From Sphingomonas tagetis (GTDB lineage: Bacteria > Pseudomonadota > Alphaproteobacteria > Sphingomonadales > Sphingomonadaceae): 64,000 bases of DNA. The notes beneath the pieces are model-generated. The model had not been told where the DNA came from and did no database searches. It saw only the letters and a list, made by a program, of their open reading frames with translations. Numbering within the stretch: the first letter of the stretch is position 1; every line of letters begins with the position of its first letter. This document shows positions 9,966 through 21,220 of the stretch, in pieces. A program made the translations under genes and the position numbers. Where the stretch lies: contig NZ_JAMLDX010000009.1 of NCBI RefSeq assembly GCF_024211275.1, positions 1 to 64,000 of the forward strand, written 5' to 3'.

Positions 9966-10058
9966 GCGCGCGCGTGTTTCGCCACATCCTGCTGTTTATA
10001 CTGAACAATGTGTCGCTTCACGGCGGATATTGCGCTATACAGGCATCAAGAATGTCAG

Positions 10059-10068
10059 AAATCGTTTG
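10059..10068. promoter_or_regulatory. Imperfect LacI-type operator before the hydratase gene
   Basis: AAATCGTTTG keeps the right half-site CGTTTG of the CAAACGTTTG palindrome and differs at two positions on the left. The surroundings (CGTTTGCCG) also match the flank of the 9918 site. It lies about 50 bases before the hydratase start and about 17 bases behind a possible -10 TATACA (10036-10041), the same geometry as at the cupin promoter. The eight-base arms TCAAGAAT and ATTCTTGA also enclose the site. Confidence 0.3.
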
Positions 10069-10120
10069 CCGAATCGTGATTCTTGAAGACAATTAGGCTT
10101 CGGAGCGCACGGAGGGCATA

Positions 10121-10911
10121 ATGGCCGACATCGACGCACTCGCGGAACACGTTGACCAGCCGGGAATCGATTCCGACGCGGCGCGTGACGTGATCCGCCT
10201 CGCGCCGGATCTGACGCTCGACGACGCTTTGGCGGTGCAATTGGCGGTGAAGCGCCGGCAGGCGGCGCGGGGCGACAGGATCGTCGGGCATCAGGCCTCC
10301 TTCACGTCGCGCGCAGTCCAGTCGGCTTTTCCGGGCGCACCGTGCCGATGGTCGGGACGCTCACAGCATCGCTCATCCGCCAGAGTGGCGACAGCGTCGA
10401 GATCGGTTCAGATCCGACCGTTATGGAGTGCGAGCTCGGCGCGGTGCTACGCCGCGACCTTGAGGGTCCCGGTCTGACGGATCTCGACATCCTGGCCGCG
10501 ATCGAGGGGTTCCTGCCGGCGATCAAGGTGGCGCCTGTTCGTCCAGGGGTGCGCGAGCGAGCGTACAGCTGGCAACACATGATCGCGGTGCAAAAGGCGG
10601 CGGGCGGATATGTCGTCACCGGCGGCCGGCTGACCCGTCCGGCGGGATTTGACGCCAGGCTCGAGGGATGTCTTGTCAGCGTCGATGGCAGCGCCCGGGC
10701 GGGGGCGATCGGCTATGAGGCGATGGGCAACCCGTTGAGGGTCATCGCCGCGATGGCGGACAGACTGTCGACGATTGGCGAGCGGCTGCGCGCGGGTCAG
10801 CTGGTCATCACCGGATCGCTTCCCCCGCCCCAGCCGGTGTCGGTCGGGCACAGGACCGTGCGGGCGGAGTTTACGACTCTGGGCTCGGTCGAGGTCGGGC
10901 TCTGCTGGTGA
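10121..10911 (+). pseudogene. 2-keto-4-pentenoate hydratase-like protein (FAH superfamily), frameshifted
   Basis: Starts at ATG 10121 with GGAGG 8 bases upstream. The first about 72 codons ('LDDALAVQLAVKRRQAARGDRIVGHQASFTSRAVQ') match the N-terminal helix pair and 'GxKxgfTs' region of MhpD-type hydratases. The continuation 'VPMVGTLTASLI', then 'ECELGAVLRRDLEGPGLT', is in another frame up to the TGA ending at 10911. The span of 791 bases is one short of a multiple of three, placing a one-base loss near 10335-10345. Intact enzymes add water to 2-hydroxy-dienoates made by meta-cleavage. It lies just upstream of the LacI regulator gene and one gene away from a second FAH-superfamily enzyme. Confidence 0.75.
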
Positions 10912-10988
10912 TGCGGGAGGCGGATTTCTTGCGGCCGTCGCCCGCCTCCCTTAAGGCAAGCCTGTCATGAGCGGGGGTTAGAGCAGCG

Positions 10989-12059
10989 ATGGCTAGGCGC
11001 ATCGAGAGCACGGCTACGACGGTTCGCCCTCGCAAGCGTCCGGTCACGATCAAGGATGTTGCCGCGCATCTGGGCGTCAGCTTTTCCGCGGTGTCGCGGG
11101 CTCTCAACGATCGGCATCATACCAGCGAAGACATGAAGGCGCGCGTCCGGGACGCCGCCAAGGCGCTTGGCTATGTGCCACACACGGCTGCGCGGATGAT
11201 GCATCGAGCGCACAGTCAGACCATCGGCCTCGTTCTACCGGACCTGTCGAACTACATCTTTGCCGAAACAGCCAGTGTGATGGCGGAGCAGTGCTACCAG
11301 GCCGGCTATCAACTTGTGTTGGGCGTGTCGCAGCGTGACCCCCAGATCGAGCTGGAGCAGGTCGAATCCATGCGCGCGATGCGCGTCGCCGGGGTGATCA
11401 TTTCGCCATGCGGTCAAAGCCTGCCGGAAACGCACCGCCTGCTGGCGTCGATGCCCTCAGTGCAGCTCGCGCGCCGCAACGCGGAGCTCAAGATTCCGAC
11501 GATAGCGACCGACGACCGCACGGGCAGTCGGAACGCGATGCGGCATCTCCTTCAGCTTGGCCATTCCCGCGTGGCGCTGGTCAGCGGCGATCAGACGATG
11601 ACGGACAAGGAGCGTCTGGAAGGCGCGCTTGACGCGCTTTCGCAGGCCGGCGTTGAGCAGCCGTCTGGACTTGTGCTACAAGGCCCCCTGACGGCCGAGT
11701 TCGGAAGGGAAGCAACCAGCCGCGTCGTTCAAATGGAGCACAGGCCGACGGCGGTCCTTTGCACGAACTCGGTCCTCACCATCGGCGTGGTCGATGCGGT
11801 TCAGCGCGCCGGCCTGTCGGTGCCGGGAGAGATGTCGCTGATCGGATATGGCGACCCCGAATGGTTCCGGTTGTGGGGTCCGGGATTGACCACCGTCCAG
11901 CTGCCGATCACCGAACTCGCGCAGGCTTGCGCCATGCATCTGCTGCGTCAGGTCGGCGAGGGCGGCGAGCATGAGGCAGCACGCCGCCCCTTCGAAATGA
12001 TGCTCGACACGAGCCTCCTGCTGCGCGGCAGCACCGGACCGGCACCCGGCAACAGTTGA
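10989..12059 (+). CDS. LacI-family transcriptional regulator
   Basis: 356 aa. The N-terminal helix-turn-helix is at residues about 20-45 (TIKDVAAHLGVSFSAVSRAL), followed by the hinge helix 'GYVPHTAARMM' that enters the minor groove at a central CG. A periplasmic-binding-protein-like effector domain fills the rest, for example 'RTIGLVLPDLSN'-type and 'PTAVLCTNSVLTIGV' segments. The gene is intact. It sits between two FAH-superfamily genes on the same strand. Perfect or near CAAACGTTTG palindromes occur upstream of the nearby transcription units, so it is very probably the local repressor, released by an intermediate of the pathway. It does not resemble a specific characterised member that I can name. 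Confidence 0.88.
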   Translation: MARRIESTATTVRPRKRPVTIKDVAAHLGVSFSAVSRALNDRHHTSEDMKARVRDAAKALGYVPHTAARMMHRAHSQTIGLVLPDLSNYIFAETASVMAEQCYQAGYQLVLGVSQRDPQIELEQVESMRAMRVAGVIISPCGQSLPETHRLLASMPSVQLARRNAELKIPTIATDDRTGSRNAMRHLLQLGHSRVALVSGDQTMTDKERLEGALDALSQAGVEQPSGLVLQGPLTAEFGREATSRVVQMEHRPTAVLCTNSVLTIGVVDAVQRAGLSVPGEMSLIGYGDPEWFRLWGPGLTTVQLPITELAQACAMHLLRQVGEGGEHEAARRPFEMMLDTSLLLRGSTGPAPGNS

Positions 12060-12077
12060 AGAAAGCGAGAACGTACA

Positions 12078-12890
12078 ATGCGCTTCATTGGCTACGATCA
12101 CAACGGATCTGCAAACGTTGGACGACTTATTGACCGCCGCGTTGTCCCACTCACCGGCGTGGATGACTTCTACCGCGACCTTCCGCGTTGGACCCGCACC
12201 GCGCGCGAAGGATCGCCCAGCCTTGACCTCGACTCGCTGCGGCTCGTCCCTGCCATCCCGCTCACCGCACGCGTGCCGTGCATCGGCCTGAACTACCGGG
12301 CGCACGCCGCGGAAGGCAACCTGCCCATACCGACGCAGCCCGTCGTGTTCGGACGCTACGCCCAGTCGCTCGCCGCCAGCGGCGCCGACGTGCCTGCGAT
12401 CGATCCGCAGACCGATTGGGAGGGCGAGCTTGCGATCGTGATCGGCAGTCCGATTTTCCGCGGGGACGAGGATGCGGCGCGCAAAGCGATCTTCGGCTTC
12501 GCAACCTTTAACGATGTCAGCGCGCGGACCTTTCAGCTGGAGACGCCGCAGTGGACGATGGGCAAGAATGGCGAGGCGAGTGGTATCGTCGGCGAGATCG
12601 TTACGCGTGACGAGGCCGGAGACCCTGCCAACGGCTTTGAACTCACAACGCGTGTCAACGGCGAGGTGATGCAGCGGACGCTTACATCCGACATGATCTT
12701 CACGGTCGAGAGGATCGTCGCACATCTGAGCAAGGCGATGCGACTGAACCCGGGCGACATCATCCCGACCGGCACACCATCGGGGGTCGGGCTCGCCCGA
12801 AACCCGCCGATATTTCTGCAGCCGGGCGACACCGTCGAGGTCTCGATCGACCGACTCGGGCGCGTCGTCAACCGGATTGTGGCGGCTTAG
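12078..12890 (+). CDS. Fumarylacetoacetate hydrolase family protein
   Basis: 270 aa, intact. It has the FAH fold signatures 'IGLNYRAHAAE' near residue 70, the metal-binding 'WEGELAIVIG' (Glu and the later 'FNDVSAR' Asp) and the C-terminal 'GDIIPTGTPSGVG'. Members hydrolyse or decarboxylate diketo acids, or isomerise 2-hydroxy-dienedioates; the HpaG/YcgM-like length fits an acylpyruvate hydrolase or isomerase. It begins 18 bases after the LacI gene, and its end overlaps the end of the convergent ligase gene by four bases. Together with the frameshifted hydratase it suggests that the segment once processed a ring-cleavage or diketo intermediate. Confidence 0.85.
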   Translation: MRFIGYDHNGSANVGRLIDRRVVPLTGVDDFYRDLPRWTRTAREGSPSLDLDSLRLVPAIPLTARVPCIGLNYRAHAAEGNLPIPTQPVVFGRYAQSLAASGADVPAIDPQTDWEGELAIVIGSPIFRGDEDAARKAIFGFATFNDVSARTFQLETPQWTMGKNGEASGIVGEIVTRDEAGDPANGFELTTRVNGEVMQRTLTSDMIFTVERIVAHLSKAMRLNPGDIIPTGTPSGVGLARNPPIFLQPGDTVEVSIDRLGRVVNRIVAA

Positions 12891-14548
12891 GTGTTTGGTC
12901 CCGTCCTCAGAGCGTTGCGGAGGGCGTGCCGCTGGATCTTGCCCGTCGCGGTCTTCGGCAGTTCATCGACGATGTGGATGTGCCGGGGGCATTTATAGAC
13001 GGCCAGGGCCGCGCGGCAATGCGCCGTCAGCGCGGCCTCATCGACCTGAGCACCGGGCTTGCAGGAAACATAGGCAAGGACCGTCTCCCCGCGGTAGGGG
13101 TCCGGCGCGCCGACGACGGCAGCTTCCCGAACGGCGGGGTGCTCATACAGGCATTCCTCGACCTCGCGAGGCCACACCTTGAACCCGGACGCGTTGATCA
13201 TGTCCTTCTTGCGGTCCACGATGTAAAACCAGCCCCGTTCGTCCATGAACCCGATGTCGCCGGACCGCATCCATCCGTCTTTGAGCGCCGCCTCGGTCTC
13301 TTCGCGCTGCCCCCAGTAGCCCCGCATGATCTGCGGCCCGCGCATTCACAACTCGCCGTGCCGACCAAGCGGCACGGGGTGGCCATTGTCATCGGCCACA
13401 AAAGCTTCCGTAGAGAAAGTGGGGACGCCGATGGACAGCGCACCCGTCTCGCGGTCTATCGGAATCCTGGCGCCAGGCACGGCAGCGTGAGTGGGCGAGC
13501 ACGTCTCCGTCATGCCGTAGCAGGGGCGAAGGTCAATGCCGAGCACATCTCGCAGGTCCGTGACGATCGATGGCGGGATCGCGGCGCCGCCCGAGAATGT
13601 GGCGGTCAGGCTGCTGAAATCCCGCTGCGTCGCGCCTGGCGCATTCATCAACGCATTGAAGGCGGTGATCGCGGCAACGGTGTAGGTTGGCCGTTCGCGG
13701 CGGATCGCGTCCAGGATCACGTCCGGCTGAAAGCGGTAGGTCAGAACGAGTTTCGCCGCCGCGACGATCGCGAGGCAAAGATGCGACACGAACCCGGTGA
13801 TATGGAACAAGGGCGCCACCCCCAGGACGATCGATTCAGGTCCCACCCCACCCCACTCGCCCATCGCCTGCGCGTTAAAGGCAATACTTTGGTGGGAGAG
13901 CATCACCCCCTTGGGCATGCCGGTCGTGCCAGAGGTGTATAGCAGCAGTCCCAGATTCTCGGGGTGGGGACTGTATCGAGGAACAGTCGATACGGTTGGA
14001 CCGCCTCCTGCGTTCGACCGGACTTCCTCAATGGCACGCGGAGGCAGTGCGCGCTCGTCGCCGTCCCCCCGGTCCCATGCCGAGAACGCGATCACCGGCA
14101 CCTCGGCAAGGTCCGCCTTGGCGAGCGCCTCGCGAACCGTGCCGAGAACCTGTTCCTCGCTGTAGCAAAGCGTCGGTGTAGCGTCCGCGAGGATTCTCGA
14201 CAGCTCCCCGGCGCGATACATGGGGTTGCAGGGCACCGGGACTGCCCCGACTTTCCAGCACGCTATGATCGCCTCGGCAAAGTTCGGCGTGTTCTGGCCG
14301 ATTATCGAGACGCGGTCTCCGGCCGCCACGCCTTCGGCCAAGAATGCCGCAGCAAGTGCGTCGCTCCCGGCATCTGCGTCGGCGAACGTGCCACTCCACG
14401 CGAAATAGCGAAGGAAGATCCGGTCGGGCGCCTGCGAGACAGCGGCGGAAAAAGCTGACATCATGTCGGCGAACCGTGGCGTCAAATCCCGCGGCCATCC
14501 CTCAGGATAACGGTCGAGCCACGGCCGTTGAGCATAGGGATGATTCAT
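12887..14548 (-). pseudogene. Acyl-CoA ligase (AMP-forming) interrupted by an in-frame TGA
   Basis: ATG 14548 opens a 553-codon frame encoding an ANL-superfamily ligase: P-loop 'LLLYTSGTTGMPKGVML', 'CYGMTE', and C-terminal 'ELPKTATGKIQR' with the catalytic lysine. At 13343-13345 the frame carries TGA inside the conserved 'GELWxRGPQxMxGY' motif, where TGG (Trp) is expected. The downstream 152 codons stay in frame and look normal. A single G-to-A change therefore splits the protein into a 405-residue N-terminal part and a C-terminal piece without the A3 loop. The operator palindrome at 14569-14578 lies just before the start. Confidence 0.85.
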
Positions 14549-14568
14549 GACCTCGCCTTCCAAATCAG

Positions 14569-14578
14569 CAAACGTTTG
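14569..14578. promoter_or_regulatory. Probable LacI-family operator before the ligase gene
   Basis: A second perfect CAAACGTTTG palindrome, 21 bases upstream of the ligase ATG (minus strand) and about 100 bases before the thiolase remnant (plus strand). It is identical to the 9918-9927 site and could control both directions. Confidence 0.55.
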
Positions 14579-14656
14579 TTGACATGGATGAACGATAATG
14601 GCAAGGGTTTAGCGACACGTGAGGTGACGGGTTCCAACCGTATTAGATCATATATG

Positions 14657-14666
14657 CAAACGATGG
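14657..14666. promoter_or_regulatory. Imperfect LacI-type half-operator before the thiolase remnant
   Basis: CAAACGATGG preserves one CAAACG half-site of the palindrome, 11 bases before the thiolase ATG. It is weak alone, but it is in the position expected for a fourth member of the local regulon. Confidence 0.25.
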
Positions 14667-14677
14667 ATGGAGGATTC

Positions 14678-14854
14678 ATGAGGGAGACGGCCATTTTCCC
14701 GACCGCGCGGACGGTGATCGGCAGGGCCTACCGGAGCGCGTTCAACGATATTCAGCCGCAGGCGCTGGCCGCGCGTCCTTATGGAATGAGCGGCGCGGCG
14801 ATGTGCGGCGGCGGCGGCTTGGGCGCGGCTGTGCTGTTTGGGGTCGCATCGTGA
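14678..14854 (+). pseudogene. Acetyl-CoA acetyltransferase with a large in-frame internal deletion
   Basis: Only 58 codons remain, joining the two ends of a thiolase. The N-terminus 'TARTVIGRAYRSAFND' with ATG 14678 and GGAGG at 5 bases matches thiolase openings. The end 'PYGMSGA-MCGGGGLGAAVLFGVAS' joins parts of the GHPxGxSGxR loop to the terminal cysteine motif 'MCxGGGxGAAxxFE'. About 330 residues, including the nucleophilic cysteine and the catalytic histidine, are gone. The reading frame, ribosome site and GTGA overlap with the next gene survive, so translation coupling to the crotonase may be kept. Confidence 0.75.
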
Positions 14855-15636
14855 CGCCGGTGACTTCTCCGGTCGCGCTCGACCGTGTCGCCCAACATGT
14901 CGCGGTGGTCACCATCGATCGACCGGACGCGCGCAACGCCATCAATGGTGCGGTCACCCAAACGCTTCGTGATATCGTCGACGAAATAGAGCGAGATCCC
15001 GAGGTGTGGGTGGTCGTCCTGACCGGTGCCGGCGGCAAGGCCTTCTCCGCCGGCGCCGATCTGAGAGAAGTCGGTGCGGGACGGATCCAGTCGTTGATGG
15101 ACCCGGACTACGGGTTCGCGGGCTTCGTGCATGCGCCACGCCGGAAAGTGTGGATCGCGGCGATCGAGGGCTTTGCTCTCGCCGGTGGATTCGAACTCGT
15201 GCTAGCGTGCGATCTGGCCGTGGCGTCCGAGACTTCGAGCTTCGGCCTACCCGAGGTCAAACGCGGTCTGATTGCATCGGCTGGCGGGCTTTATCGCATA
15301 GCGCGCGCGTTGCCGAAGAAGGTCGCGATCGAGTTGGTCGCCACCAGCGGTCAGCTTTCCGCCGGGCGCGCATTCGAGCTTGGATTGCTGAGCCGCCTGG
15401 CCCCTGCCGGCGGTGCGCTGGCGACGGCGATTGGTTTGGCCGAAGAGATTTGCGCGAACTCGCCCCTGGCTGTCCGCGAGAGCGTGGCTGTGGCCAGGGC
15501 TGCGGACGACCTGACGGAGGCACAGTTGCGGCAGGCCTCGGAGGCGGCTCAAGCTCGGATCGTGCTGACGGAGGACTTCAAGGAAGGGCCCAGGGCTTTC
15601 GTGGAGAAGCGTGCGCCGGTTTGGGTGGGTCGATGA
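14851..15636 (+). CDS. Enoyl-CoA hydratase/isomerase (crotonase) family protein
   Basis: 261 aa. GTG 14851 overlaps the thiolase remnant's stop as GTGA. Crotonase motifs are 'VTIDRPDARNAING', the oxyanion-hole 'AFSAGADLREVG' near residue 65 and 'GFALAGGFELVLACDLAVAS' near 110. Both glutamates expected of a true hydratase seem present, in 'GGFELVL' and 'LPEVKRGL'. It probably hydrates a 2-enoyl-CoA, upstream of the hydroxyacyl-CoA dehydrogenase at 901-1749. It is one of the few intact enzymes of the LacI-linked segment. Confidence 0.85.
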   Translation: MTPVTSPVALDRVAQHVAVVTIDRPDARNAINGAVTQTLRDIVDEIERDPEVWVVVLTGAGGKAFSAGADLREVGAGRIQSLMDPDYGFAGFVHAPRRKVWIAAIEGFALAGGFELVLACDLAVASETSSFGLPEVKRGLIASAGGLYRIARALPKKVAIELVATSGQLSAGRAFELGLLSRLAPAGGALATAIGLAEEICANSPLAVRESVAVARAADDLTEAQLRQASEAAQARIVLTEDFKEGPRAFVEKRAPVWVGR

Positions 15637-16184
15637 GCGCGCCCGTCGTCGATACCGGGTTGAACGGCATCGACGTCATGTTCGCGCGAATGCCGATCGT
15701 CAGGTGCAGTGGGTTCCTTGGGCCTGCGCCATTGCGCCGGCTCGGGGGACTGGCTCGCTAACCGATCATTTCAACGCCGGAACAAAGCAGCCGCGCCTTT
15801 CGCAGGACCGTTCCAGGGCCGCAGATAGGCGACTCCATTCCAGATATCGCGCATCGTCTTGTCTATGTTTTCCATTTCCGCCGCCGCGAATTGCGATTTG
15901 TAGCGTGCGAACGATTCACGAGCGGCAACGATGTCCTGCTGCTCCGCTGGCAGGCGAACCGTTAGGAGTTCGCTCGCCGCCCCGCCGAGCGGCAGAATCG
16001 AATCGGGGACAGGGCGCACGCGTTCGATCGGAAGCGAGGCGTAGCGGCTATGACGTGTCGAGCCGCCCTTCGCTGGACATCGCGCATACGATAGGGCTGC
16101 CAACAAGATTGCAGCCGGGGATTGATCCCTAGCACAGCTTCACCAAGTCGTCGGGTGATGCTGGCTATCACAGTTGGAGGGGGA
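15637..16184. other. Region without a recognisable intact gene (548 bases)
   Basis: A start codon overlapping the crotonase stop (ATGA at 15633) opens a 42-codon frame ending at 15761 that I cannot assign; it may be the stub of a deleted gene. On the minus strand a 111-codon frame covers 15771-16106. Its C-terminal part (AAARESF-type helix, 'MENIDKTMRDIWNGVAYLRPWN') looks like real protein, but it has no convincing start, and I do not recognise the family. Both are best seen as remnants at the junction between the decayed left segment and the intact right one. Confidence 0.35.
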
Positions 16185-18814
<2,630 letters not shown>

Positions 18815-18829
18815 GCCTAGCGCACGGCG

Positions 18830-19963
18830 TCACTTCAGGCTGGAAAAGAAGGCCAGGACGTCGTCGGCGAAGAGCTGTGGCTCTTCCATCGCCGCGAAAT
18901 GCCCGCCGGAGGGCATTTCGCTCCAGCGATGCACGGCATAGCTGCGCTCGGCATCGCGACGTGACGGCCAGGGATAGAATTCGGCCGGGAAATGCGCGAC
19001 TCCGACCGGCACGTCCACCCGGCCGGTGAACGGCCCGTCGGCGGCGATCCCCGGATAGGCCCAGATCGACGAGATGAAGGCGTCGTTGACCAGGTAGGTC
19101 ATCAGGTTGGTGATCAGATGATCCTCGGAAAAGCGGCGCTCGATATCGCCGCCGGTATCGCCCCAGCCGCAGAACTTCTCGAGCATCCACGCCGCGATTC
19201 CCACCGGATGGTCATGCAGCGCAAGGCCCACGGTCTGCGGCTTGGTGCGGTGCTCGTACATGTACGCACCTTCTTCGGCGAGCACGCGCTTGAGCTTTCG
19301 GCGATAGTCGGCCGTGTCCTCCCCATCCGCCGGCCCGGGCGGCGGGCCCATGATGAAGTTGAGATGGATGCCGTCGACCACGTCGCCATGCTCGGCGCCA
19401 AGCCGCACCGTCACGGAAGAACCCCAATCGCCGCCCTGCGCGCCGAAACGCGAGTAACCGAGTATCTCCGTCATCAGCGTGCGCCACATCGCCGCGACGC
19501 GGCGCGCGCCGAGCGGGGATCGCGGCCGGCCCGAAAAGGCGAATCCGGGGAGCGATGGGATGACGAGGTCCAGGCCGTCCTCGGCCCTGCCGCCGAAATG
19601 CTCCGGAAAGGCGAGGCGTTCGATGACGCCCTGAAACTCGACGAACGAGCCGGGCCAGCCATGCGTCAGGATGACGGGGATGCGCCCTGCCCCCGATCCC
19701 CGCACATGCTGGAAATGGATGTCGATGCCGTCGATTTCGACCGTGAATTGTGGCCAGCGGTTGAGCTCGACCTCGGCGGCGCGCCAGTCATAGCGATCGC
19801 GCCAATAGGCAATGAATTCGGCGAGATAGGCGGCGCTGGTTCCCATCGCCCAGCCCTCCCCGCCCTCCGGCGCATAGCCGATCCGCGACTGCGCCACGCG
19901 GCTCGCGATGCGGTCGAGGACGTCGTCGGCAACCGCGATCTCGAAGGGCCTGGGTCCGCCCAT
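18830..19963 (-). CDS. Epoxide hydrolase (EHN-type alpha/beta hydrolase)
   Basis: 377 aa. An N-terminal epoxide-hydrolase lid domain (residues about 1-100, 'YWRDRYDWRAAEVELNRWPQF') precedes the alpha/beta-hydrolase core. Catalytic features are the oxyanion-hole HGWPGS near residue 100, nucleophile Asp in 'GAQGGDWGS' near 178 and catalytic His in 'PSGGHFAAME' near 355. This is the complete set for trans-diol formation from an epoxide. The ATG at 19963 lies 1 base behind the stop of the P450 gene, so epoxidation by P450 followed by hydrolysis is a natural reading. Full length for the microsomal-type bacterial family. Confidence 0.88.
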   Translation of the reverse strand: MGGPRPFEIAVADDVLDRIASRVAQSRIGYAPEGGEGWAMGTSAAYLAEFIAYWRDRYDWRAAEVELNRWPQFTVEIDGIDIHFQHVRGSGAGRIPVILTHGWPGSFVEFQGVIERLAFPEHFGGRAEDGLDLVIPSLPGFAFSGRPRSPLGARRVAAMWRTLMTEILGYSRFGAQGGDWGSSVTVRLGAEHGDVVDGIHLNFIMGPPPGPADGEDTADYRRKLKRVLAEEGAYMYEHRTKPQTVGLALHDHPVGIAAWMLEKFCGWGDTGGDIERRFSEDHLITNLMTYLVNDAFISSIWAYPGIAADGPFTGRVDVPVGVAHFPAEFYPWPSRRDAERSYAVHRWSEMPSGGHFAAMEEPQLFADDVLAFFSSLK

Positions 19964-19964
19964 C

Positions 19965-21200
19965 TCAGCCGATGCAGAGCGGCAAGCTACGGCGGCCCCA
20001 GAAGTTGTAGCCGACACTGCGCTCGGCCGGACCGGCGAGGGCGACTTGCGGCATATGCTGCACGAACAGGCGCAGCACGATTCCCACCTCCATCCGCGAC
20101 AGCGGCGCGCCGGGGCAGCTGTGCGATCCGGCGCCGAAGGCCAAGTGCCGCGACACCGTCTTGAGGTCGCGGTCGAGGCGGAAGGTCTCGGGATCCTCGA
20201 ACATCTTGGGGTCGCGATTGGCCGCGCCATAGGCCATCATCAGCTTCTGCTTGGCGTCGATCTCGACGCCCGCGACTTCGACCGGGCACAGCGTCGTGCG
20301 GAAGGTGCCGAGCGTCGGCGCGTCGAAGCGCAGGCTCTCCTCGATCGCGACCGGGATCAGCCGGTCGGGATCGGCCTTGGTTTGCTCCCACAGCTCGGGC
20401 CGTTCGAGCAGCCGCCACATCACGTTGGTGATGAGCGAGGTCGTCGTCTCGTTGCCGCCGACCAGCAGGCCCATCAGCGCGATCCGCTGTTCGTCGCGCG
20501 TCAGCTTGCGTCCCATATAATCGGCGCAGATCGCGTCGGAAATCCAGTCGTCGGGCAGCACCGTGCCGATATGTTCGAGCGCGGGTGTTTCGATCCCGGC
20601 CGCCGCGAGCGTCGCATATCGCTCATCGAGGAACGCGTCGAAAAAGGCGCAGACGCCCTGATACACTTCGAGAAACGCCTGGTTATCCTTGCCGAACGCA
20701 TTGTCCATCAGCGCGTCCGACCAGTGCTTCAGGCGCGGGTAATCCTCACCGGGAATGCCGAGCAGGATCGACACGACCTTAACCGGCAGCGGCAGCGCGA
20801 AATCGTCGTGCAACTCGACCAGCGGCCCCTTAGCCAGCATGTCGGCGAGCAGGCGTTCCGCGAGCGCCTGTACCTGCGGCTTGAGCGCTGCCAGTGATTC
20901 GGGGCTCAGCCGCTTGCGGAAGATCGCGCGGAAATGCGTGTGCGTCGGCGCATCGGCGAAGAAGCCGATCGACTTCTGGAAGACGGGCGTGTTGCCATAG
21001 CGGTTGGAGAAGGTCTTGGGGGCGAGCAGCGCCGACCGGATGTCGTCATAGCCGAACAGCGTCCAGAACGGCACCTCGAGGCTTTCGACCGGCGCGATCG
21101 GGCAGCCCCCTGCTCGCCTGCGGGCATATTCCGGGAACGGATCGGCAAGTGATTCGGCCGAAGTGGGGTCATAGGGCGGCAGGTCGGGAAGATCGGTCAT
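19965..21200 (-). CDS. Cytochrome P450
   Basis: 411 aa, soluble bacterial class I type. It has the haem loop 'FGAGSHSCPGAPLSRME' with Cys about 362, the I-helix acid-threonine motif 'GGNETTTSL' near 250 and the K-helix 'ESLR'. Hydroxylates or epoxidises a substrate with O2 and electrons from a ferredoxin; a candidate ferredoxin is at 41703-42020, and no reductase is in the window. It lies within a minus-strand operon crotonase - SDR - P450 - epoxide hydrolase with gaps of 20 and 1 bases. The CYP family cannot be fixed by eye. Confidence 0.9.
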   Translation of the reverse strand: MTDLPDLPPYDPTSAESLADPFPEYARRRAGGCPIAPVESLEVPFWTLFGYDDIRSALLAPKTFSNRYGNTPVFQKSIGFFADAPTHTHFRAIFRKRLSPESLAALKPQVQALAERLLADMLAKGPLVELHDDFALPLPVKVVSILLGIPGEDYPRLKHWSDALMDNAFGKDNQAFLEVYQGVCAFFDAFLDERYATLAAAGIETPALEHIGTVLPDDWISDAICADYMGRKLTRDEQRIALMGLLVGGNETTTSLITNVMWRLLERPELWEQTKADPDRLIPVAIEESLRFDAPTLGTFRTTLCPVEVAGVEIDAKQKLMMAYGAANRDPKMFEDPETFRLDRDLKTVSRHLAFGAGSHSCPGAPLSRMEVGIVLRLFVQHMPQVALAGPAERSVGYNFWGRRSLPLCIG

Positions 21201-21220
21201 CGCGGCGGTCCTGCTGATGC

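Noticed and set aside
4775..10345. The three one-base frameshifts as programmed frameshifting
   Set aside because: No slippery heptamer or shared motif at the sites, and the families are not known for it. Read error was also considered and is kept open, but the clustering with a nonsense mutation and a deletion makes decay more likely.
13343..13345. TGA in the ligase as a selenocysteine codon
   Set aside because: The position is a conserved Trp far from the catalytic residues, and no SECIS-like hairpin was evident.
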